Positions 44,237 to 53,372 of a DNA stretch of 64,000 nt are shown in pieces. The notes under the pieces were generated by a model. It was not told the origin of the DNA, did not search any database, and was given only the letters and a program-made list of their open reading frames with translations. Origin of the DNA: Strigamia acuminata (Eukaryota > Arthropoda > Chilopoda > Geophilomorpha > Linotaeniidae); assembly GCA_949358305.1 (NCBI GenBank), contig OX442318.1, positions 1,226,501 to 1,290,500 of the forward strand. The letters are read 5' to 3'. The stretch's first letter is position 1; each line of letters opens with the position of its first letter. A program made the translations under genes and the position numbers.

Positions 44237-44392
44237 TCGCAAAGCAACGAAATAATTCGTACAACAAATACTTTTATTTCACCGTTTCAACCGAATCCTT
44301 CACCTCAAAATGCACAAGTTTTTCATTTTAATTAATTGACCATTAGAAAATTATGAGATAATGCACTACCACATTGCAATTCAATATTCCAA

Positions 44393-44704
44393 GTGGAAGA
44401 AGTCAATAAAAAAATAGCGCAACTACATATTTCTTCTAACTACGACAAGCGCTGTAGCTTATCATGTTTTGCCACCGCACGTTCCAAGAAAATCATGAGA
44501 ACGGAACCGAAATCCACCACTCTTGTTGTCAGCGAATTTCTCACCTATCTCCTGTCTTTTTACGCATGTTTTGGATCAATTTATTTATTTATTTATTTAT
44601 TTATTCTAATTGAAAAAATTTGTACACATTTAAAACGACATGCCAGTAAATATGGGGCTTACCAGCATGAAGATAAAACTCGCAAGCAGCTTAAAGTGGG
44701 CTAA
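44393..44704 (+). pseudogene. Decayed third DEG/ENaC 3' exon
   Basis: About 150 bp after the stop of the two-unit channel, this frame encodes RCSLSCFATARSKK, which fits the C-x-x-x-C motif before TM2. It then has a hydrophobic TM2-like segment with FGSIYLF...LIEKI and a basic tail. Compared with its neighbours it has lost about three residues including the G-x-S filter, exactly where the DNA has become a TTTA microsatellite (about 44580-44604). Only the last exon is recognisable. It is probably a remnant of a further tandem unit. Confidence 0.45.
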
Positions 44705-44783
44705 TATGGTAGATAGTTAAATATCCACAACATGTATCTTACTGAATGCACATTTAACACCAGCTGCATTTGAAAACATATTT

Positions 44784-44998
44784 TGTAGTTTTTGTTCTAA
44801 TATGTTGGAGGCATAAAAATGGAGACGCGTGGCTTGTTAGGTGAAATATTAACAGTGATGGTTTTAATCTAAAACAGATGTTTAAAAATGCGCGGAGCAC
44901 TAAATACAAAACAGGGCACTGATTGGTCAGTGCCAAATACAGGTGCACAGGTGGCAAAGACACCTGGCGGACAGGAATATAACATTCAATAAACAACA
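44784..44998 (-). repeat. 3' LTR of copia B
   Basis: 215 bp, identical to 49357-49571. In element orientation it is preceded by CCATTCAGGGGAAG (44999-45012), a polypurine tract. Confidence 0.92.
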
Positions 44999-45119
44999 CT
45001 TCCCCTGAATGGAAATATTCCTACATTTCAAAATTCAAAACATTTTTCTTAAGCAATTTAGACATTTAAACATTAAAGTATTCATTCACAAACAATTCAA
45101 ATATTAAAAACAATATTTC

Positions 45120-47093
45120 TTAAACAATTTCCTTCAATCCAAATTGGGCGATCAATTCTTCGTGTTTTGGCTTAAAAAGCCCCTTGGTCAACACATCGGC
45201 GACCATCTTCTCACTCTCCAGGAATTCTATGTCGATATCTCCCCGCTCATATGTTTCTCGAACGAAATGGTGGCGAATATCGATGTGCTTGGTCCTGGAA
45301 TGGAAAATTGGGTTTCGCACCAATTTGTGTGCCCCCTGATTATCGCTATAAATGAGGGTCGTTTCTTTCTTCTTGTTGATGTATTTAATTTCGTCTAGGA
45401 AGTTTCGCAAGTAGATTGCTTCTTTTGACGCGTCGGCCAACGCCATATATTCTGCTTCGGTCGACGAGGTTGCGACGGTCTTCTGCTTTCTTGCTTCCCA
45501 GCATATTGTCGCGTTCGCGAGTTTAAAGCAGTAGCCGGTGTACGAGCGACGGTCGTCCAAGTTTGCTCCCCAATCTGCATCCGTGTAGCCGACTAAGTCT
45601 TTTCCGGTCTTTTCGAATTTTAGCCCGAGATTCGATGAGTGCTTCAAATATCTTAGGACGCGTTTTGCTGCTGTCCAATGAGTTCCGGTGAAGCACGTAT
45701 TATATTGACTTAATGCGCTGACGGTGTAGGAAATATCGGGTCGAGTGCAAACGGCGAGGTACATGAGTGATCCGATTAAACTTTGGTACGGGAACTTCTC
45801 TGGATCCAGTAGCTCTTCGTCGGTCCCATCCTCCTTTTTCTTGTTTTTCTGCAATTTCTGATTTGCGTCGAGTGGAGTTGTGTTTTTCGAGCAGTCTTGC
45901 ATTCCGAAACGATTCAGTATGTCCTTAACGTATTTTTTCTGCGCCATCGTGATTGATTTCGTCTTTTCGTCCTGTTTAAACTCGATTCCCAAACAGTAGT
46001 GAATTTGTCCTAAATCCTTCATTTTGAACTCGCTCTTCAGGTTCGATTTTATTTTCTCCAAGTTTCTTTTGCAGTTCGTTGCGATGATAAAATCATCCAC
46101 GTAGATTGCGACGAGCGTGATGACTTCTCCATTCGTTTGGTAATACACGCATGGGTCTGCGTTTGTTGGCTTCAGTCCGTGCTTTTGCAACTTCTCGTCC
46201 AGTTTTTTGTACCACTGGCGACCCGACTGCTTCAATCCGTATAACGCCTTTTTCATCCGGCAGACTTTTCCTTTCTTGATTTTTATTCCAGCAATAAATT
46301 CCAAATATTCGGGGAATTCCATAAAAATTTCCTCTTCGATTTCGCCGTTCAAATATGCCGTTATCGCGTCCATTTGGTGTACGGTCAATCCCAACTCGGC
46401 TGCGATTGCCATCATCATTCGAATTGATCCCGGTCGTGCGACGGGCGCGTAGGTTTCAAAGTAGTCGATGCCTGGCTGCTGTGCATATCCTTTGGCGACC
46501 AGTCGGGCCTTTCTGCGTTCGATTGACCCGTCTGCTTCAAATTTTGTGCGGAGGACCCATCTACATCCGATTACGTTTCTATTTTTCGGTCGGTCGCACT
46601 CCTCCCACGTTTCGTTTTCAATTAAAGCGTCGTATTCGTCCTTCATCGCTTTCATCCATTCTTGTGGGTCATTTCCATTCAAAGCTTCGGCCGCTGTTGT
46701 TGGATCGTCGAGAATTGCTATCTGTGCAATTTCGTCCAAAACTTCATTAGTTGTTGTCAGATTCTTTCTTGTATATTTCTTTCTGGGTGGGTCCCCATTT
46801 CGGTTTGGATAAGGTTTTGGTGTTCTAGCGGATCGTCGTGGAATCGTTTTCGTGTTTTCATTTTGACGAGGTTCGGCTTCTTCGTGTTGCGTCTCTCTCT
46901 CGTTCTCATTGTCGGGCTCGGCTGCATTGTTGGGTTCGTTCTCGTTTGCGTTCTCTATTTCATCTTCGGAATTTTCGGTTCTGTTTTCGTCTGGATCTGT
47001 TCTGGAATCGGTGAAATCATTATTAAAATTATTATTATCGTCTTCTCCACATTCTTCATTCGTCTCATTTTTTGATTTTTCGACAAATTTCAC
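45120..47093 (-). CDS. Copia B reverse transcriptase and RNase H (657 aa, same frame after TGA)
   Basis: Same frame as 47097-49235. After an acidic, Glu/Asn-rich hinge (about 1-100) comes RT: NVIGCRWVLRTKF, ARLVAKGYAQ, QMDAITAYLNGEI, KALYGLKQSGRQW and the catalytic YVDDFIIA. RNase H follows with YTDADWGANLDDRRSYTGY, STEAEYMALADASKEA, YSDNQGAHKL and TKHIDIRHHFVRE, then VADVLTKGLF near the end. No other lesion is seen. Internal initiation at the ATG (47091-47093) or read-through of the TGA are possible but unproven. Confidence 0.93.
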   Translation of the reverse strand: MKFVEKSKNETNEECGEDDNNNFNNDFTDSRTDPDENRTENSEDEIENANENEPNNAAEPDNENERETQHEEAEPRQNENTKTIPRRSARTPKPYPNRNGDPPRKKYTRKNLTTTNEVLDEIAQIAILDDPTTAAEALNGNDPQEWMKAMKDEYDALIENETWEECDRPKNRNVIGCRWVLRTKFEADGSIERRKARLVAKGYAQQPGIDYFETYAPVARPGSIRMMMAIAAELGLTVHQMDAITAYLNGEIEEEIFMEFPEYLEFIAGIKIKKGKVCRMKKALYGLKQSGRQWYKKLDEKLQKHGLKPTNADPCVYYQTNGEVITLVAIYVDDFIIATNCKRNLEKIKSNLKSEFKMKDLGQIHYCLGIEFKQDEKTKSITMAQKKYVKDILNRFGMQDCSKNTTPLDANQKLQKNKKKEDGTDEELLDPEKFPYQSLIGSLMYLAVCTRPDISYTVSALSQYNTCFTGTHWTAAKRVLRYLKHSSNLGLKFEKTGKDLVGYTDADWGANLDDRRSYTGYCFKLANATICWEARKQKTVATSSTEAEYMALADASKEAIYLRNFLDEIKYINKKKETTLIYSDNQGAHKLVRNPIFHSRTKHIDIRHHFVRETYERGDIDIEFLESEKMVADVLTKGLFKPKHEELIAQFGLKEIV

Positions 47094-47096
47094 GTC

Positions 47097-49235
47097 TCAA
47101 CTTTTTATAATCCTATTTTCGCTTTTCGACCATAAACGATACGCCTTCGATCCGTCCCAATATCCGATGAGAATACATTCTTTTGACTTCGGTTCGAACT
47201 TCCCCTTGTTTGGTTTCTTGTCCAACGCGAAGACTCTGCTCCCGAAAACTCGAAAATAGTCGACATTCGGTTTTCTTCCGGTCCAAACTTGATGCGGGAT
47301 TTCATTTTCTAAACTTCTAGTTGGGCATTTATTTCGGATGTGGCATGCAGTGTTGATTGCTTCCGCCCAGTACGTGTTGGGCAATTTTGCTTGCAGTAAC
47401 ATGCATCGTGCCATCTCGATCAAAGTTCTATTCATTCTTTCCGAGACGCCATTTTGTTCCGGGGTTCGTTCGACGCTGGTTTGGCGCTTTATGCCGTTTT
47501 CTTGTAAATATGCGTCGAATTTCTTATTTACATATTCTTTCCCGTTGTCCGATCGTAAAACTTTTAGTGCGCAACCAGTTTCCCTCTCGCAAAACGTTTT
47601 AAATGACTTGAATGCCTCGAAAACTTCGCTTTTGTGCTTCAGAAAATACACCTTGCACCACCTCGATTTGTCGTCGGTGAAGGTCACGAAGTATCTTGAT
47701 CCGTTCATGGACTTTGTTGGCATTGGTCCGCAAACGTCCGAGTGTACAAGTTCCAGCAGTTTTTCGCTTTTTGACGTGGAGTCAGGAAATTTCGTACTTG
47801 CGTGCTTCCCCTCGATGCAAGTTTCACAAGTTGGCAGCTTGGCGTCCTTTTCCAAATTCATTCCGTCCGCCTTTTCGTTTAGTATTTTCAGACTTGACTC
47901 GTTCAGGTGCCCAAGTCTTTTGTGCCATTCTTGTATTTTCGTACTTGCGGGTTTTGCAGGTTTTGATCCGGTTCCGACTTCGATTTCCGCTGCAGTCGCA
48001 GCATCCTCGGTCTCGTCGACGATGTAATACAGTCCGTTCCTTTTTTCGGCGGTGAATACGATTTCTCCCTTCGGATTTATCACTTCTGCTGATTTATCAT
48101 CGAAAATCACCTTGTGTCCCCGTTCTGTGATCTTCCCGACTGACATCAAATTCGTTCGTAAATCTCGTACCAAAAGAGTTTCCGCCAAATCCAGCTTCAC
48201 ATTTCCGTTCCCGGTGTTGACGACAATTTTCGCGGTTCCTTTTCCGTCGATTTTTGTACTCGCCTTGCTGGCCAAATTCAGTTTTTGGTTTTTCAGGAAT
48301 TCGATCGTCGAAAATGTTGAATCGTTCGAGCACATGTGGGAGCTGGCGCCGCTGTCCAAACACCAATTTTTCGGTCGTGACGTCTCGCTTATCAGTGCTG
48401 TCTCGATTTGCTCGCAGAAGAATAATTCGTACTTGGATTTTTCGGCTCTTGATGCGCTTTCCTTCTTGCTTTTACTTCGGCAATCGGCGATTTTGTGGCC
48501 AATTTTTCCGCAACCGTGACACTTGTATTTGAAAGCTGGCTTCTCGGTCGAATTCGAATTTTCGTCGCCGTATTTCTTTGGTTGCTTACGTTTTTGGAAC
48601 GTTTTTCTGGCCATCATGGCGTCCGATACGTCTTCTTTCCCCTTTCCGCGGGCGATTGACTCGTCTTTGATCTTTCCCTCCAAAACTTCCAGCGAGGGCA
48701 ATTTATCTTGCGATTCTATTGCGCATCTGAAGTTGTCGTAAGAGTTCGGCAGGCTTAGTAGCAGTAAGATCGTTGTGAAGTCTTCGGGCATCTTGAAATC
48801 CATGTCTAGTAGCTTATCCACCAGCTCGAAGAATTCTTTTAAGTGGTTCTCCACGTTTTCTCCGTCCGCCATCTTGTGTGTTGCGAGTCGTTTTAACAAC
48901 GTGATTTTTCTTGCCGGTCCTTTCGATTGGTACACACTATGCAGCTTCCTCCACAATTCGTTCGCGGTGTTGCAATTTTTAGCCATTCGAAGTTCCGACT
49001 GTTTTATATTTAGCAAAATGTCATTTTTGGCTGTTCGATCACTTTTCTCCCACGTTTCGATTTCCTTCATACGTTTCGCGTTTCCTTCGATGGTTTCTGG
49101 TCGTTTCGACGTACCTTCCGCGTGCACGAGTAGGTCCCGTTGATCCAAAATTGCTTCCATCTGGATCTTCCATGTGTCGAAGTTTTCCTTTCCCAACGCC
49201 TCGATTCGAGCTGAATTTCCGCCGCCGTTCGCCAT
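47097..49235 (-). CDS. Copia B Gag, protease and integrase (712 aa, up to in-frame TGA)
   Basis: Starts MANGGGNSARIEAL at an ATG about 120 nt past the 5' LTR. Gag is UBN2-like (FDTWKIQMEAIL, YQSKGPARKITLL) with knuckle CHGCGKIGHKIADC. The protease has CLDSGASSHMCS. The integrase finger is HKRLGHLNESS...CETCIEGK and the DDE core is HSDVCGPM, LRSDNGKEYV and EQNGVSERMNRT. The frame ends ENRIIKS-TGA (47097-47099), right before the DVKFVE segment that normally follows an Arg. One base change from CGA would explain it. Downstream pol continues in the same frame. Confidence 0.93.
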   Translation of the reverse strand: MANGGGNSARIEALGKENFDTWKIQMEAILDQRDLLVHAEGTSKRPETIEGNAKRMKEIETWEKSDRTAKNDILLNIKQSELRMAKNCNTANELWRKLHSVYQSKGPARKITLLKRLATHKMADGENVENHLKEFFELVDKLLDMDFKMPEDFTTILLLLSLPNSYDNFRCAIESQDKLPSLEVLEGKIKDESIARGKGKEDVSDAMMARKTFQKRKQPKKYGDENSNSTEKPAFKYKCHGCGKIGHKIADCRSKSKKESASRAEKSKYELFFCEQIETALISETSRPKNWCLDSGASSHMCSNDSTFSTIEFLKNQKLNLASKASTKIDGKGTAKIVVNTGNGNVKLDLAETLLVRDLRTNLMSVGKITERGHKVIFDDKSAEVINPKGEIVFTAEKRNGLYYIVDETEDAATAAEIEVGTGSKPAKPASTKIQEWHKRLGHLNESSLKILNEKADGMNLEKDAKLPTCETCIEGKHASTKFPDSTSKSEKLLELVHSDVCGPMPTKSMNGSRYFVTFTDDKSRWCKVYFLKHKSEVFEAFKSFKTFCERETGCALKVLRSDNGKEYVNKKFDAYLQENGIKRQTSVERTPEQNGVSERMNRTLIEMARCMLLQAKLPNTYWAEAINTACHIRNKCPTRSLENEIPHQVWTGRKPNVDYFRVFGSRVFALDKKPNKGKFEPKSKECILIGYWDGSKAYRLWSKSENRIIKS

Positions 49236-49326
49236 CGTTTCTTAGTTCTGTTTCTTGTGGAATGTTCGTGTTAAATTCGTTTTTAACTTCCTCGAATGTT
49301 CCGGTACAAAACTTGATGATTTTTAA

Positions 49327-49356
49327 GCGCAGTGGAAGCGTGCTGGGCCCATAACC
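49327..49356 (-). promoter_or_regulatory. Primer-binding site matching an internal initiator tRNA-Met segment
   Basis: The + strand sequence here equals about 30 nt of metazoan initiator tRNA-Met from the D-arm to the anticodon loop (GCGCAGTGG... to ...GGGCCCATAACC), not the 3' CCA end. Drosophila copia is primed in this way by a 5' half-molecule of initiator tRNA-Met, so this element uses the classical copia mechanism. The tRNA match is from memory of the conserved tRNA. Confidence 0.85.
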
Positions 49357-49571
49357 TGTAGTTTTTGTTCTAATATGTTGGAGGCATAAAAATGGAGACG
49401 CGTGGCTTGTTAGGTGAAATATTAACAGTGATGGTTTTAATCTAAAACAGATGTTTAAAAATGCGCGGAGCACTAAATACAAAACAGGGCACTGATTGGT
49501 CAGTGCCAAATACAGGTGCACAGGTGGCAAAGACACCTGGCGGACAGGAATATAACATTCAATAAACAACA
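49357..49571 (-). repeat. 5' LTR of copia B
   Basis: 215 bp. It ends CTACA in element orientation, and the internal-tRNA primer site starts at the next base. Confidence 0.92.
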
Positions 49572-49639
49572 TATTTTAATCTCCGTCTTGAATTCAATCT
49601 CAAAAAGTTTAAATGTAGCATATTTCATCTCGTTTTTAA

Positions 49640-50345
49640 TAAAGTATAACAGAAACTCTTGTTATGTCCTTCTAACTCATTGTGTCAGCCACTCAACTGT
49701 TTAAGTACATATTTAACCACCTTTTTAATGGACATTGTAACTGTAACAGTGGTTGACTTTTTCCCAAAACTGTGTTGTAAAAAAAATTATAAAAATGAAA
49801 ATTTGTCACAATTTTTCAAACGTTTCACAAATTTGTCACAATTTTTCAAACATTTTACAAATTTGTCACACTTGTTTAAAAATTTTTCAAATTTATCAAA
49901 TTAATCTTGTGTGTATTTAAATTTAAAATATAAAATCTTTTATCCCAAACATTACTTTTAGGCAAACTCGTTGTCTAAGCCAATAAACTGTTTTAGTATC
50001 TATTTACACACCTTTTAAATGCACATTGTAATACCGGTATTGGTTATATTTTTTCAAAACTGTTGTACTAAAAATTACAAAAACGCAAAAATTTACTACA
50101 ATTTTCCAAATAATTCTCAAATTTGTTACCATTTATCATAAATTATTCAAATTGGTAAAAAAAATTCAAAGATTTCTTAAACTTGACACAATTTTTTAAA
50201 TATTTCTCAAATTTGTCACACTTGTTAAAATTTTATCAAATATCTCAAATTAATCTTGTATGTATTTAAATGTAAAATGTAAAATCTTTCGTCCCAAACA
50301 TTACTTTTAGGCAAACGTGTAGTCCCAGCCACTAAACTGTTTCTT
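49640..50345. repeat. Tandem/dispersed ~330-bp satellite family, about three diverged units
   Basis: Repeated landmarks are the block GGCAAAC(T/G)(C/T)GT..TC..AGCCA(C/A)T(A/C)AACTGTTT, seen at about 49660-49700, 49960-50000 and 50310-50340. The second is an AT-rich TTGTCACA.TTTTTCAAA array, seen at about 49803-49900 and 50095-50240. The same blocks flank the 30-bp array at 15084-15270. No coding function. Confidence 0.7.
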
Positions 50346-50570
50346 TCTTTTTTCAATTGAGAATTTTGCTCTATCAGTCTTACTGAATGTTTCCTTTTGT
50401 CTAAAATGGGATCTTTAATTTAAATTAATTAATTAATCCAGTGTAAATTCAGAAATTTACAATCATTTACAAAAATGTTCAAGTAGGTATGAAACCTGCA
50501 GCTGTTCACCATTGATTTCTGCACGTGCGTAACGTCTAATAATGGTCATCGATGTTGCCATTGGCTACCA

Positions 50571-50668
50571 CAAATAAAATACAACTGTAGCTACTACGTC
50601 TGGCGGTGGTTTGGCACATACGCTTCGATCGGTTCTCCACTCTACACATCGATCCATGCACAGTCGGT
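50571..50668 (-). pseudogene. Broken copy of a cysteine-rich peptide exon
   Basis: On the - strand it encodes LCMDRCVEWRTDRSVCAK then PPPDVVATVV, matching the intact exon at 53241-53372. It then diverges into FYLW and a stop, losing the terminal C-x-C. The acceptor is also altered (TTTAG followed by two extra bases), which would shift the frame. It looks like a decayed duplicate. Confidence 0.5.
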
Positions 50669-50760
50669 CAAGGCTAAATGTTACATTGCTTTTCAAACAC
50701 TCATTTTAAAATTAGATTTAAAATTAAAACTATTTTGAGTTTGGTAATATCAGTATTTTA

Positions 50761-51101
50761 GACCTTTTTTGATAAATATTTCTTCATTTTAAACCTTTTT
50801 TGATAAATATTTCTTCATTTTAGACCTTTTTTGAAAAATATTTCTTTATTTTAGATCTTTTTTGATAAATATTTCTTCATTTTAAACCTTTTTTGATAAA
50901 TATTTCTTCATTTTAGACCTTTTTTGATAAATATTTCTTTATTTTAGACCTTTTTTGATAAATATTTCTTCATTTTAGACCTTTTTTGATAAATATTTCT
51001 TCATTTTAGACCTTTTTTGATAATTATTTCTTAATTTTAGACCTTTTTTGATAAATATTTCTTCATTTTAGACCGTTTTTGATAAATATTTCTTTACATT
51101 A
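50761..51101. repeat. 31-bp tandem repeat, 11 copies
   Basis: The unit GACCTTTTTTGATAAATATT plus TCTTCATTTTA is repeated 11 times over about 341 bp with scattered single-base changes (GACC/AACC/GATC, TTCATT/TTTATT). It ends at an inverted-repeat-like TTTACATTAATGTAAAGA. It is simple satellite DNA with no gene. Confidence 0.92.
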
Positions 51102-51340
51102 ATGTAAAGAAGTCTAAATTTAGACTTTTTTAATGGATTTTCACTTCGACTCATCAGCCAGCAATTGATAACTCATAAATTTAATCAAATATTTAAAAAC
51201 TATTGCCTGGAAATAAATTAAATATGTTTAATGTTGACAAATAATTTGCAATTTTTAAAGAGATTTGAGTTAAATAGTTTTTGTTTTTCAAAAATGTCAT
51301 AGTCGAAGAAAACCTGACAAGAAGCGTGTTGACATAAAAA

Positions 51341-51464
51341 TGATTACCATAATCATCAGACCAATATCTGCTGTGTCAACCACATGTTTGCAGAAATTAT
51401 TTCTATTGAAAAAACACTTTAATGGTAAACACAGCAGATATTGGTCTGATGATTATGATAATCA
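51341..51464. repeat. 36-bp inverted repeat with 52-bp spacer
   Basis: Left arm 51341-51376 (TGATTACCATAATCATCAGA...CTGTGT) and right arm 51429-51464 are reverse complements with one mismatch. A transcript would form a strong stem-loop. It could be a tiny MITE or a hairpin-RNA source. No target duplication was identified. Confidence 0.8.
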
Positions 51465-53240
51465 CGATTTCCATATTTTCTCAGTTGTCTTTGTGATGAT
51501 TTATTCAAATTCTTATTGATCTTCTATAACTCTTCTGACAAAGAGTCTACAACATCAAAACACCTGTTTTTCATCGCTCCTTGAATACGTACGAAACGAG
51601 TGTGAAGGTTCCACAAAACAAAACTTCGAAACTGTAAGTACTAACAAGTAAGTAGGGTAAGCCAACCAAACAAACTTCACTTTTAAAAATTATCATATCA
51701 ACCCTTACATTGACGCACTAAACAGATTTAATTTCAATGACTAATATGTATAAAACATTATACCAGCATCGCAGTTGCTGTTCTTTTTCCTGGACGACAC
51801 CCCCAGGAAAGCAGACAGTCCCATAAATACACTATTAAAAATTATTTTTTTAAGAAATGAAAAAAAAGTTACTGACTAATGTAATTGACAACAATTAATG
51901 TGCATTTTATACAAAAATATACGTACAGCCAGACTATCCCTTTAACGTGCTCCCGGTAAAATGTGAATAAAGTTGAAAATGTTGCAGAATCCAATCAATT
52001 TTATGCACAGTGTTTGACAACGTTTTACGAAAAGAAAAATATTCAAAGCGAAAATTTTGAATACTTGTTTACGATTTCTTTTATTTGGATTTCAACGTTT
52101 CGTGAATAAACATTTACATTGCTCCATTCTTTTCATACCATGTCACGAAACAGTTTCTATTCACCGTAATTTAGCATTCAAACTGCTTCGCTTAATGTTT
52201 ACGCAAACATTGAAATTGTGCACTGAATTAATCATGTGTAAACATCGCATTGAAATGTTTTAGTCACGATATATTTGCACTTCTTTTCAAATAACGTTTC
52301 AATAGAAATTCAGTTTATTCTAAAATTTAACGATTCAGTGTTAGTGTTCCAATAACTTAACCAGCAACTGACAAGCTGCTACAACACAGATAAGAATTGA
52401 AATCATCTTTTTAATCTAACATATTGGGTAAGTTCCAGCAATAAATGAGGGAATTTGCACTTACTGTATGTTCGAATATTCTGAATACGACTTAAAACTG
52501 CCGCTATAATAGTGTAGAAATTTTCCTTGCACATTTTAAAAGTTAGCGTCAGAACTGTTGCGGAGCTCAAAGAAAAGTTCCAGGTAGCCACAGTCCGCCG
52601 CTTGCACAAAAATACCGATATTTCGAAATAAATTTACCTCAATCACTGAGAAAAAAACATCAACAAAAGCCCCGATGCAAAAAATGATCCTCTTTTCACG
52701 AGACATATGCGCTTAGAATCCCAACAGAGAACACTTCAAAAAACCTAAAAGGAAAAAAAGAAAAAAAAATCATTTTTAAATATTTACGGTACCCGATAAA
52801 TCTTGTTTACCTTGCGAGGATGTGATCAAACTGAGCAAGTGGCTCGTTGGGAAATTCATGCTGGTGTCGTCACATTAAACGAGACTAGGAATTAATAAAA
52901 TATGACTGACGGTTAGTCCGTCAACTTGTTTTAATTTTATACGGGATTGAGTGTTAGATAGGTCTAGAAGATTACTCGAGATGATTATCCACAGTCCCGA
53001 ATGAAATCCATTCATGTTTGATGTTCAATTTTGGAAAAATACACGTTTCAAACGACAGCCATTTCCGACAGGCTGCGGGATCTGACCTGTTGTGAAAATC
53101 AATCCCGCAGCATTCCCCGAATTCGAATTTTCATTTTAGATTGTGAGTTAAGAAATCGCACAATAATAAATATATATTTTTAATAAGAATTTTCGGCTTT
53201 TAAAAGTGTGAATTTGTAAGATTGGTTTAATTGATGGCAT
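51465..53240. other. Intergenic, no gene recognised
   Basis: AT-rich sequence. A possible - strand frame (52403-52609) contains an ATG and a GTAAGT donor at about 52470 but has no recognisable domain. AAACTGTAAGTAC near 51630 recurs near 53843, and together with the peptide exons suggests a segmental duplication of 50.5-51.7 kb and 53.2-53.9 kb. Confidence 0.4.
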
Positions 53241-53372
53241 TTAAAACATTATATTAGTTTTACATTCACACACGTTCGATACAACTGTAGCCACTACGCC
53301 TGGTGGTAGTTTGGCGCACACGCTTCGATCGGTTCTCCACTCTCCACATCGATTCATGCACAGTTGGTCAAC
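53241..53372 (-). CDS. Terminal exon of a small cysteine-rich peptide gene
   Basis: On the - strand a good acceptor (ATATTTTTCAG) is followed by 43 codons and TAA. The residues include LCMNRC, WRTDRSVC and SNVCEC, giving the spacing C-x3-C-x9-C-x15-C-x-C. C-x3-C plus C-x-C is the layout of the last five cysteines of CS-alpha-beta (defensin/toxin-like) folds, in which the first cysteine would lie in an upstream exon. No signal-peptide exon was found. The near-duplicate at 50571-50668 keeps the protein sequence up to its break, which supports coding. Other secreted knottin-like folds are possible. Confidence 0.42.
   Translation of the reverse strand, partial: VDQLCMNRCGEWRTDRSVCAKLPPGVVATVVSNVCECKTNIMF

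Larger units (their letters stand above)
44784..49571 (-). mobile_element. Ty1/copia retrotransposon B, nearly intact
   Basis: LTRs 44784-44998 and 49357-49571 (215 bp each, identical by eye, TG...CA) with perfect duplication TATTT at 44779-44783 and 49572-49576. Element length is 4,788 bp. Gag-pol is one frame interrupted by a single TGA. It differs from copias A, C and D in sequence and in its primer site, so it is a separate family. It lies 0.5 kb downstream of the two-unit channel gene. Confidence 0.95.
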
